From: an uncultured Ruminococcus sp. | GTDB lineage: Bacteria > Bacillota > Clostridia > Oscillospirales > Acutalibacteraceae | DNA length: 5,334 nucleotides | Direction of reading: 5' to 3' | Assembly: GCA_902773035.1 (NCBI GenBank) | Contig: CACYDB010000043.1 | Location: 1 to 5,334, forward strand | Position numbers and translations under genes: made by a program | In this document: in pieces, positions 1 through 5,235 of the stretch | Numbering within the stretch: the stretch's first letter is position 1 | Layout of the letters: each line of letters starts with the position of its first letter | The notes under the pieces: model-generated | Told to the model about the DNA's origin: nothing | The model's input: only the letters and a program-made list of their open reading frames with translations | Databases searched by the model: none

Positions 1-40
1 AAAGTATATGAAATGAAACTGAAACTAAACTGAAAAAACA

Positions 41-69
41 TTGTCCGAAAAGCTTTGTCCGCATAATAT
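41..69 (+). promoter_or_regulatory. Possible sporulation control region of the cotJ operon
   Basis: CATAATAT at 62-69 matches 6 of 8 positions of the sigma-E -10 consensus (CATACAMT), but no good sigma-E -35 lies 13-15 bp upstream. TTGTCCG occurs twice, at 41-47 and 55-61. On the other strand each copy contains GGACAA, which resembles the core of the SpoIIID binding site. The cotJ operon is sigma-E controlled in Bacillus, so these signals are plausible. The match is weak, and the transcription start could lie upstream of the window. Confidence 0.25.
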
Positions 70-99
70 GTATGGAAATACAAAAAAGGAGTGCTTTTA

Positions 100-303
100 T
101 TGGATATTCTTGAAAATATAATGAAAGATTACGGAATTTCAGCCTTGCCGAAGAATACAGCTGAGGCTATGGCTTATATTCCGTTCCAGCAGTGCGGCTC
201 GCAGCTCTACTCTCCCGCTCAGGCTCTGGAGTCGGGCACAGTCTATCCCGTACTTGATAAACCGTTTTTCGGCAGCAAATGCGCAGGAGGTAAAAATGAC
301 TGA
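100..303 (+). CDS. cotJA: Spore coat associated protein CotJA
   Basis: This is a small (67-residue) spore coat protein of the CotJA family, the first gene of the cotJ operon. It shows the family core: AMAYIPFQ, then QLYSPAQALESGTVYP, then LDKPF. I chose the TTG at 100 because AAAGGAG at 85-91 sits 8 nt upstream. A GTG at 91 is also in frame, but it lies on that ribosome binding site. There is no signal peptide or membrane segment. In Bacillus, CotJA is made in the mother cell and helps assemble CotJC into the coat. The 3' end overlaps cotJB by 8 nt, so the two are probably translationally coupled. The family assignment is firm; the exact role here is taken from Bacillus. Confidence 0.88.
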   Translation: MDILENIMKDYGISALPKNTAEAMAYIPFQQCGSQLYSPAQALESGTVYPVLDKPFFGSKCAGGKND

Positions 304-550
304 CAGAGAGATTATGATGAAAAAGCTGTCGTCGTATCAGTTTATGGCGGCTGATTTAAAGCTTTACCTCGACACTCACCCGAATGATAAGGGTACGCTC
401 GACAAGCTGAAAGAGTACACTGAAAAATATATGAAAGAGCGTGAAAGGTTCGAGAAGCTCTACGGACCGCTGACCGCGGGTGACGACAGCGGAAACAAAT
501 GGAAATGGATCAATAATCCGTGGCCTTGGGAAAGCGAGGAGGAAATCTGA
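296..550 (+). CDS. cotJB: Spore coat protein CotJB
   Basis: This 84-residue protein matches the CotJB family. It has an N-terminal helix (MMKKLSSYQFMAADLKLYLD), the conserved LDTHPND motif near residues 29-35, a charged helix, and the family's aromatic C-terminus with NPWPWE. The ATG at 296 is preceded by AGGAGG at 285-290, five bases away, which favours it over the in-frame ATG at 254. The gene overlaps cotJA by 8 nt and its TGA shares one base with the cotJC ATG, so the three genes form a tightly packed operon. CotJB is a coat component found with CotJA and CotJC; its biochemical role is not established. The gene is intact. Confidence 0.9.
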   Translation: MTDREIMMKKLSSYQFMAADLKLYLDTHPNDKGTLDKLKEYTEKYMKERERFEKLYGPLTAGDDSGNKWKWINNPWPWESEEEI

Positions 551-783
551 TGTTTGTATACGAAAAGAAATTGCAGTACCCCGTTAAAATAAAGACGCCG
601 AACCTAAAGCTCGCTAAGATCATCGCCAGCCAGTACGGCGGTCCCGACGGTGAGCTCGGAGCTTCTCTGAGGTATCTCAGTCAGCGATTCACAATGCCCC
701 TGCCCGAACTAAAAGCGACATTGACCGATATAGGTACAGAAGCTCCTGCGTTGGATAAATTGTTGCGGTTGAGCGGGTATTGA
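550..783 (+). CDS. cotJC: cotJC 5' fragment, interrupted by a mobile element
   Basis: Residues 1-64 match the N-terminus of CotJC, a spore-coat protein of the manganese catalase family: VYEKKLQYPV, QYGGPDGEL, SLRYLSQRFTMP, LTDIGTE. E35 aligns with the first manganese-ligand glutamate. The family then continues with ELAHLE, which supplies the next Glu and His ligands. Here the reading frame instead runs into element DNA, giving 13 unrelated residues (APALDKLLRLSGY) and a TGA at 781-783. Normal CotJC is close to 190 residues, so this product would lack most of the fold and most ligands. GAGGAGG at 536-542 lies 7 nt before the ATG, so the start is sound. The rest of the gene should lie beyond the tandem elements to the right. 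I regard this as a split gene that excision could restore, but simple inactivation is not excluded. Confidence 0.85.
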   Translation: MFVYEKKLQYPVKIKTPNLKLAKIIASQYGGPDGELGASLRYLSQRFTMPLPELKATLTDIGTEAPALDKLLRLSGY

Positions 784-2351
784 TCTATCTCAGCCTTACC
801 TTTCAGGATTTTTGCCCGCCATTTATAAGGAATGAGCTTCATATACACATCCGCGGTTCTGTCCTTGTAAACTATGATTTTATCAACAAGGCTGCGGTAG
901 AATATATCGTCCCAAGCTTCGCCTGTTATTATTGAGTTTACATTTTTCAGGATTTGCGGCCTGTCAATAAGGACGGTATTCTCTTTTATTATTTTCAACT
1001 TTACTGAAATTACTGAGTGTTCGGCGTTCAGCCTTTCACTCGCCTTTTTATATTCCGAGGTCTCAATATCTCCCGACAGGCACATATCAAGGAGCTTTTC
1101 CTTTTTAGCTTCCAGCTTTTCTATTTCCTTTTCAATGAGATTTACGCTGTTTTTGTCGGCGCGGTTTTTCAAAGCTTTTTCGATAATATCGACTGCACTG
1201 TCCGCCAAATCAGGAAGCTGCCGCGAAATATCATTAACTATATGTTTGAGTATATACCTGATGTCGTTATCGTTTATGTTGAAATTATCGCAGCCGAGCT
1301 TCTCCCCTGCCTTTGTTACTCTCGGCTTGCCCTCGCGATTCTTTTTAACGCACGTCCAGTTTTCGTAAGATTTTCCGTTAGGACGCTTTTTAAGCGAATG
1401 AGCATAGGTAGCGCCGCACTCGCCGCAGATTATTTTACCCGAAAGAGCGTAGCGGTTGGAGTAGCCGCCGTTATTGCAACGCAAATTACGCCTGCGCTTT
1501 ATCTCACGCTGTACAGCCTCGAAGGTTTCGCGGTCAATTATCGGCTCGTGGTGGTCTTTGATCACCACATAATCGAGCTCTCCCCTGTTGTATTTCTTCT
1601 TGTGCGAAAGGTAGCTCTGCGTGAAGGTCTTTTGCTGAACGAGGTCGCCGCAGTATTTTTCGTTTTTAAGAAGTCTGAGGATCACGGTGTGCGACCATTC
1701 CTTCATACAGCCCGCGGTCTTGATCCCCGCGTCCCTCAGCTCATTCGCGATAACGTGACATCCCTTGCCCTCGTCGAGATATTTGTGAAATATCAGCCTG
1801 ACGACTTTCGCGCCATCCTCATTGATAAAAAGCTTGCCGTCGCGGACGTCATAGCCGAGCATATCCCGTCCGAAAACTACGCCCTGTTCCATTCGTCTGC
1901 GTTGTCCCCAGCGTACACGTTCTGAGGTTTTTCTGCTTTCCTCCTGAGCGAGTGTTGCCATCATAGCGAGGCGGAACTCGTGGTCGGGCTGATCGGTGTC
2001 GATATTGTCATTCATAAAAATCAACCTGATTCCGAACTCACGAAGCTCGCGCGTAAACTTTATGCTGTCGAGCAGATTACGGGCGAAACGCGAGACCTCT
2101 TTGGTGATGATCATATCGAATTTGCCGTCCTTACCGTCCTGAACCATACGGTTGAAGCTCTCACGCTTTTCGGTATTTGTGCCCGTTATACCTTCGTCAA
2201 CATAGATTTCATACAGCTCCCACAGAGGTTCGCGCGCTATGTACTCATCAAAAAACCTCTGCTGGCTCTCGAGAGAATTTGCCTGGTCGAGCTTGTCTGT
2301 TGATACGCGACAGTAGGCGGCAACCCTCAAAACCTGAGCTGTATTATTCAT
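681..2351 (-). CDS. Large serine recombinase of the cotJC-inserted element
   Basis: This is a 556-residue site-specific serine recombinase that would integrate and excise the surrounding element. The resolvase domain spans residues 8-150: YCRVSTD contains the probable nucleophile S17, and EVSRFARN (85-92) and the long helix with EESRKTSERVRWGQ follow. A recombinase domain (about 155-290) comes next, then a zinc ribbon with C309, C312, C334 and C354, and a coiled coil (about 402-456) like those that control synapsis in large serine integrases. The start ATG overlaps the stop of a small upstream ORF (ATGA). The 3' end covers the left attachment site, and the last 16 residues (541-556) are encoded by the antisense strand of cotJC. 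In a circular element the frame should instead end VPV-stop at 541 residues. The role matches SpoIVCA of the skin element by analogy; it is not shown to be an ortholog. Confidence 0.93.
   Translation of the reverse strand: MNNTAQVLRVAAYCRVSTDKLDQANSLESQQRFFDEYIAREPLWELYEIYVDEGITGTNTEKRESFNRMVQDGKDGKFDMIITKEVSRFARNLLDSIKFTRELREFGIRLIFMNDNIDTDQPDHEFRLAMMATLAQEESRKTSERVRWGQRRRMEQGVVFGRDMLGYDVRDGKLFINEDGAKVVRLIFHKYLDEGKGCHVIANELRDAGIKTAGCMKEWSHTVILRLLKNEKYCGDLVQQKTFTQSYLSHKKKYNRGELDYVVIKDHHEPIIDRETFEAVQREIKRRRNLRCNNGGYSNRYALSGKIICGECGATYAHSLKKRPNGKSYENWTCVKKNREGKPRVTKAGEKLGCDNFNINDNDIRYILKHIVNDISRQLPDLADSAVDIIEKALKNRADKNSVNLIEKEIEKLEAKKEKLLDMCLSGDIETSEYKKASERLNAEHSVISVKLKIIKENTVLIDRPQILKNVNSIITGEAWDDIFYRSLVDKIIVYKDRTADVYMKLIPYKWRAKILKGKAEIDQYPLNRNNLSNAGASVPISVNVAFSSGRGIVNR
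728..750. other. Left attachment site (attL) within cotJC
   Basis: The cotJC reading frame loses family similarity here, and the sequence aligns with the right junction in direct orientation. ATATAGGTACAG at 728-739 corresponds to ATACAGGCACGG at 5244-5255, and AAGCTCCTGCG at 740-750 corresponds to GAGCACCTGCG at 5256-5266. The dyad centre of the right site maps to GG at 733-734, the most likely central dinucleotide. The left half is host cotJC and the right half is the P' arm of the element. The exact crossover could lie anywhere from about 732 to 741. Confidence 0.65.
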
Positions 2352-2518
2352 CTACTATCAGCCCTGAGTATTCTGTTGATACATTCGTCGCGCTGTTCCC
2401 GATTTATTATACCTCTGTTATGTAAGGCGAGGACTATTGATTTTTTGAATTGATTTTCAAATTCTTTGCCGAGGATAATCTCCCGAGGCTTTTTGGTAAA
2501 TATGATTTCTGTTTTCAA
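2348..2518 (-). CDS. Small protein translationally coupled to the recombinase
   Basis: This 56-residue ORF has a TTG start and a TGA that overlaps the recombinase ATG as ATGA. GGTGG at 2525-2529 (read on the - strand) lies 6 nt before the TTG. An in-frame TAA further upstream and the lack of any ATG limit the alternatives. The N-terminus is basic (KTEIIFTKKPREIILG), followed by two predicted helices: EFENQFKKSIVLALHNRG and INREQRDECINRILRA. The helix-Gly-helix ending resembles short SHOCT-like modules, but I do not recognise a specific family. There is no membrane segment or signal peptide. Its position suggests a partner of the recombinase, perhaps a directionality factor, or simply a coupling leader peptide. 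The function is unknown, and the evidence that it is a gene is the clean coupled frame. Confidence 0.6.
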   Translation of the reverse strand: MKTEIIFTKKPREIILGKEFENQFKKSIVLALHNRGIINREQRDECINRILRADSR

Positions 2519-2534
2519 AATTAACCACCGAAGA

Positions 2535-2563
2535 AATCTATGCGAGGGAAAACAATCTTATGA
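2535..2563 (-). promoter_or_regulatory. Candidate sigma-E-type promoter for the small ORF and recombinase
   Basis: Read on the - strand, TCATAAG (2557-2563) matches 5 of 7 positions of the sigma-E -35 KMATATT. It is separated by 14 bp from CATAGATT (2535-2542), which matches 6 of 8 positions of the -10 CATACAMT. The predicted start, near 2528-2530, leaves a very short leader that would begin at the GGTGG ribosome binding site, which weakens the case. Mother-cell sigma-E control is known for the skin recombinase gene spoIVCA, so the match has functional appeal. Confidence 0.3.
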
Positions 2564-2570
2564 TAGAAAT

Positions 2571-2600
2571 ACGCGGAAGCCTGAAAATCGACTTCCGCGT
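2571..2600 (-). terminator. Probable terminator of the repeat-protein gene
   Basis: ACGCGGAAG at 2571-2579 and CTTCCGCGT at 2592-2600 form a perfect 9-bp stem with a 12-nt loop. It begins 5 bases beyond the stop codon of the repeat-protein gene. On the - strand the stem is followed by ATTTCTATC, a short and imperfect T tract. Position and GC-rich stem favour a Rho-independent terminator that separates this gene from the downstream recombinase operon. Confidence 0.6.
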
Positions 2601-2605
2601 TAAAT

Positions 2606-3886
2606 TTAGAATATGTCGCCGTTCGGAGATTCCTCATTGGACGGGTTGCCGACCTCAGAGCCGTTTCCTTTGACCTTTTTATCGGAGCCAACCTTATTGC
2701 GAGCTTCGTCCACAGATCTCATCCTACCGGTTATCGCCTTGAGAGCGTCGCGCAGGCGGCGATTATCCTGCTTGAGCGCTTCGGGGTTTTTGCCTGATTT
2801 TTTGACCTTTTTCGCTTTGGTGTCCGAGGACGCGACAGCCTTGGCGCGAAGTCGGTTGATCTTTTCTTCGACCTGCGCCTTAGTAGCTTCCACTGAGAGT
2901 TGAGCCTTTTCCTCGGCAGCCTTTGCGAAAGCCTCCGTCTTTTTCTCAACAGTCTCGGCAGGAGCTTCTGACTTCTTCGCGACTGTTTTAGGGGCGATTA
3001 CAGCCTTTGCCACGACGGGTGCAACGGGGATTTCTTTCTGTACTACGACGGGTTCAACGGGAGTTTCCGCCTTGACTTCGACAGGTTCGACGGGAGTTTC
3101 TTTCTGTACTTCGACGGGTGCGACGGGAGTTTCTTCCTTTTCCTCGACAGGTTCGACGGGAGTTTCTTCCTTTACTTCTACGGGTTCGACGGGAGTTTCT
3201 TCCTTTACTTCGACGGGTGCAACGGGGATTTCCGCCTTTACTTCTACGGGCTCGACGGGAGTTTCTTCCTGTACTTCGACGGGTTCAACGGGAGTTTCTT
3301 CCTGTACTTCGACAGGTTCAACGGGGATTTCTTCCTTTACTTCTACCGGTTCGACGGGAGTTTCCGCCTTTACTTCTACGGGTTCAACGGGAGTTTCTTC
3401 CTTTTCCTCAGCAGTCTTTGCGATTGGTTCAGGCTTCCTCTCGGCGATTACAATATCATTTTCGTCAGTTTCGCGTAAAGTAACATTCTTATTCTCTGCG
3501 GGAGCGGTGTTCTCCTTATCATCGGAAGGAGCTTCGGCGGTATCCGCTGTTTCATCAGATGGTGCCTCAGCTCTGTTCTCAGTGAGCGCGCGGAATATTT
3601 CCAGATCACCGCGAATCGTCGTCTTGCAGTTTTCAATGACCTTGATCAGATTCTCCTGCTTTACATCGGCGGAAACATCACCCCTCCTGACCAATTCACA
3701 GAAATCCTTGCCCAGCTCGATATAGGCGTTATTCAACAGCTCGATCTCACTTTTCATCTCTTTTCTCAGATGGTTGAGCTTAGTCTGTTTACGGTTCTTC
3801 TCCGCAACGTTATGCGTAACGTTGGAGAAGGTATCGGTTGCGGTGTTCAGGGTACTCTTAACCTTACCAAATACATTGTTCAGCAT
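2606..3886 (-). CDS. Pro/Val/Glu-repeat protein of unknown function
   Basis: This is a 426-residue, highly charged protein without signal peptide or membrane segment, so probably cytoplasmic. Residues 1-105 contain a start like FGKVKSTLNTATDTFSNV and helical segments, with similarity in style to small clostridial proteins of the pattern 'helix, then AYIELGKDFCE'. An acidic, Ala-rich linker (about 108-160) follows. Residues 162-293 are twelve tandem 11-residue units, consensus KEETPVEPVEV, likely an extended polyproline-type spacer as seen in TonB-like linkers. The C-terminus is Lys-rich with a predicted coiled coil (about 320-395) and ends hydrophilic. AAGGAG at 3895-3900 (on the - strand) lies 8 nt from the ATG. 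It has its own promoter-like region and a 3' hairpin, so it is probably monocistronic. A spacer or scaffold joining two helical ends is a guess. I do not recognise the family. Confidence 0.82.
   Translation of the reverse strand: MLNNVFGKVKSTLNTATDTFSNVTHNVAEKNRKQTKLNHLRKEMKSEIELLNNAYIELGKDFCELVRRGDVSADVKQENLIKVIENCKTTIRGDLEIFRALTENRAEAPSDETADTAEAPSDDKENTAPAENKNVTLRETDENDIVIAERKPEPIAKTAEEKEETPVEPVEVKAETPVEPVEVKEEIPVEPVEVQEETPVEPVEVQEETPVEPVEVKAEIPVAPVEVKEETPVEPVEVKEETPVEPVEEKEETPVAPVEVQKETPVEPVEVKAETPVEPVVVQKEIPVAPVVAKAVIAPKTVAKKSEAPAETVEKKTEAFAKAAEEKAQLSVEATKAQVEEKINRLRAKAVASSDTKAKKVKKSGKNPEALKQDNRRLRDALKAITGRMRSVDEARNKVGSDKKVKGNGSEVGNPSNEESPNGDIF
3008..3403 (-). repeat. Twelve tandem 33-bp coding repeats
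   Basis: Twelve head-to-tail 33-bp units encode KEETPVEPVEV and variants. The variable positions are mainly K/Q at 1, E/A/K at 2, T/I at 4 and E/A at 7, while P5 and P8 are invariant. Units toward the C-terminal end (KAETPVEPVVV, QKEIPVAPVVA) are the most diverged, consistent with expansion by slippage or unequal recombination in the interior. Copy number probably varies among strains. All frames across the array remain open, which creates long but spurious ORFs on the opposite strand. Confidence 0.9.
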
Positions 3887-3921
3887 TTCAAAAACTCCTT
3901 CAATACAGTTTTTAACTTCAT

Positions 3922-3951
3922 ACTATAATATACTATCAAAAAACAAGTAAA
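3922..3951 (-). promoter_or_regulatory. Possible promoter of the repeat-protein gene
   Basis: In the AT-rich gap between fic and the repeat gene, the - strand has TTTACT (3946-3951) and TATAGT (3922-3927) with an 18-bp spacer, resembling a housekeeping sigma-A promoter. The start of transcription would fall near 3915, about 29 nt before the ATG and just upstream of AAGGAG. The -35 match is modest, and AT-rich DNA offers other hexamers. Confidence 0.35.
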
Positions 3952-4016
3952 TATACAAGAGATTTGTTAGATTATGTCACGATTAATTGTAAATCATATA
4001 AAGGGCGCGTGGAAAA

Positions 4017-5009
4017 CTACAAGCCATATTTGCCCTGCTTCAACCTATATCCCCAGGATTTTCCGTTTCTAAAGCGGATTATTAAGCCTTTATCCGCCAT
4101 TGTGTTCAGAATACGGTTTGCTGTGGCGGGAGATACCGACAGCAGCTCTCTGACGTCGCTGTTGGAAACAACTCCATTCTCATACAGAAAGTTGATAACC
4201 GCCTTTTCCCTGTCAGCGTTTTTATCCGATTTTGAGCGCGGTGAAGCTTCGGCGCTAATAGCTTCGATCAGCGCCTCTTTGATTGCCGAGAGCATAAACA
4301 CTATAAATGCGGTCGAATCCGCGGCAACATTGGAAGTGTTTATCGCGTTATAGTATTCAGTCTGCCTGTCGTGAATCACCGACTCAATCGGAAGCCACGC
4401 GAATAACGGATTCCATTTTGAAAGCAAAAGTGTGTGCCACAAGCGTCCTACCCTGCCGTTACCGTCGGAAAACGGATGTATCAGCTCAAATTCATAATGG
4501 AATACACAGCTTTTTATAAGCAGATTGTTTTCGTCATTCTTTACCCAATCAAGTAATTCATCCACCAACTGCGGAACATATTCAGGCAAAGTGCCAAAGT
4601 GCAGCACATTCCCTTTTGTATCAACGACTCCGACAGGTCGTGAGCGAAATTCTCCCGCTTCATTTTGCAGGTTCCTCACCATAACGCCGTGAGCTTTCAA
4701 TAAATCGTCAATTGAATAAGGGTTGAGCTTGTCGAGCATTTCGTATATTTCGTACGCGTTCTCAACCTCCGCGATATCCTTAGGCGGAGCAAGCACGCGT
4801 TTGCCCGACAGTACAGCGGTAACCTGTTCCTCGCTCAATGTGTTCTGCTCAATCGCGAGAGAGGAATAGATCGTCTTGATACGGTTCTGCCGCCTGAGCT
4901 GCGGTGAGGTATTCAGCTTTGAAACAGTATCAATCTTACCTACCAGTTCGGAAATCTCAGCGGTCAGGTTAAGTATTTTTGTATTTATCTGAAACGGATA
5001 TTTCTGCAT
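4017..5009 (-). CDS. Fic-family protein adenylyltransferase with C-terminal winged helix
   Basis: Fic enzymes transfer AMP (sometimes other groups) from a nucleotide to hydroxyl side chains of target proteins. The signature HPFSDGNGRVGR is complete at residues 178-189, numbered from the ATG at 5009. An N-terminal inhibitory-helix motif SLAIEQN (50-56) keeps the autoinhibitory Glu (E54), with Gln in place of the usual Gly/Asn. GKRVLAPPKDIAEVENAYE, typical of this subfamily, follows. Residues from about 268 form a winged helix (EKAVINFLYENGVVSNSDVREL, then SPATANRILNTM). I prefer the ATG at 5009 (330 residues, MQKYPFQIN...), with AGGGTG 6 nt upstream, because an apparent promoter covers the alternative ATG at 5042 (341 residues). 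The product is probably cytoplasmic and auto-inhibited. Its target is unknown. No antitoxin gene is adjacent, consistent with a built-in inhibitory motif. Confidence 0.9.
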   Translation of the reverse strand: MQKYPFQINTKILNLTAEISELVGKIDTVSKLNTSPQLRRQNRIKTIYSSLAIEQNTLSEEQVTAVLSGKRVLAPPKDIAEVENAYEIYEMLDKLNPYSIDDLLKAHGVMVRNLQNEAGEFRSRPVGVVDTKGNVLHFGTLPEYVPQLVDELLDWVKNDENNLLIKSCVFHYEFELIHPFSDGNGRVGRLWHTLLLSKWNPLFAWLPIESVIHDRQTEYYNAINTSNVAADSTAFIVFMLSAIKEALIEAISAEASPRSKSDKNADREKAVINFLYENGVVSNSDVRELLSVSPATANRILNTMADKGLIIRFRNGKSWGYRLKQGKYGL

Positions 5010-5027
5010 AAGTATCACCCTATCCTT

Positions 5028-5056
5028 AGTATACCATTTCATCTCTCAAAAATCAA
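5028..5056 (-). promoter_or_regulatory. Sigma-A-type promoter of the fic gene
   Basis: On the - strand, TTGATT (5051-5056) and TATACT (5028-5033) are separated by 17 bp, with 4 of 6 and 5 of 6 matches to the housekeeping consensus. Transcription should start near 5021, about 12 nt before the ATG at 5009 and at its AGGGTG ribosome binding site. This is the main reason to reject the longer start at 5042, which falls inside the spacer. Confidence 0.6.
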
Positions 5057-5095
5057 TTCATCTATCACATTTCTTTTGGAAAGTGAGAGATGAAA
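5037..5095. repeat. Operator-like repeats around the fic promoter
   Basis: TTTCATCTCTCA at 5037-5048 and its exact reverse complement TGAGAGATGAAA at 5084-5095 form a perfect 12-bp inverted repeat 35 bp apart. A third copy, TTCATCTATCA at 5057-5067, matches 10 of 11 bases in direct orientation, 19 bp from the first. The first copy lies in the promoter spacer and the third lies just upstream of the -35, positions suited to repression. The winged helix of the Fic protein is an obvious candidate to bind here, but that is inference. Confidence 0.5.
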
Positions 5096-5235
5096 AATAT
5101 AAGAGAACCGAAAGCGATTCCCTTAATACTTAAATCTTCCACTTATACGGTAGGACTCACCGCTTTTACGGAAACTTTGTTTCCATCCGTTTTTAATTCT
5201 ATATTAGCATTATAATTATCGAAAATTCTTAATAG

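Noticed and set aside
1017..1925. A 302-codon + strand ORF opposite the recombinase
   Set aside because: It lies entirely antisense to conserved recombinase and zinc-ribbon coding sequence and its translation shows no recognisable domain.
3008..3403. CRISPR-like array
   Set aside because: The 33-bp units are contiguous without spacers and translate into a consistent 11-residue repeat.
3072..3725. A 217-codon + strand ORF rich in Ser, Thr and Gly (STGSTGVSS repeats), and an Arg-rich ORF at 3118-3483
   Set aside because: Both are antisense shadows of the 33-bp repeat array, which keeps every frame open because the repeat length is a multiple of three. Neither has a convincing ribosome binding site, and the - strand frame has proper gene signals.
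4017..5009. Fic plus a separate antitoxin (toxin-antitoxin pair)
   Set aside because: No small antitoxin-like ORF flanks the gene. The inhibitory motif is within the Fic protein itself.
5007..5042. ATG at 5042 as the fic start
   Set aside because: The only purine-rich tract (GAGAG) is adjacent to the ATG, and the -10 and spacer of a good promoter overlap this segment. The ATG at 5009 has a spaced AGGGTG and gives the usual subfamily N-terminus.
5170..5192. Hairpin GGAAAC-TTT-GTTTCC followed by TTTTT five bases later, as a + strand terminator
   Set aside because: The stem is only six pairs with two GC pairs, the T run is displaced, and no supported + strand gene precedes it.
5090..5215. A 41-codon + strand ORF (MKNIREPKAIPLIL...)
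   Set aside because: GGAAAG lies 6 nt upstream, but the start codon falls inside the operator-like repeat and the product shows no family features. The opposite strand looks more protein-like.
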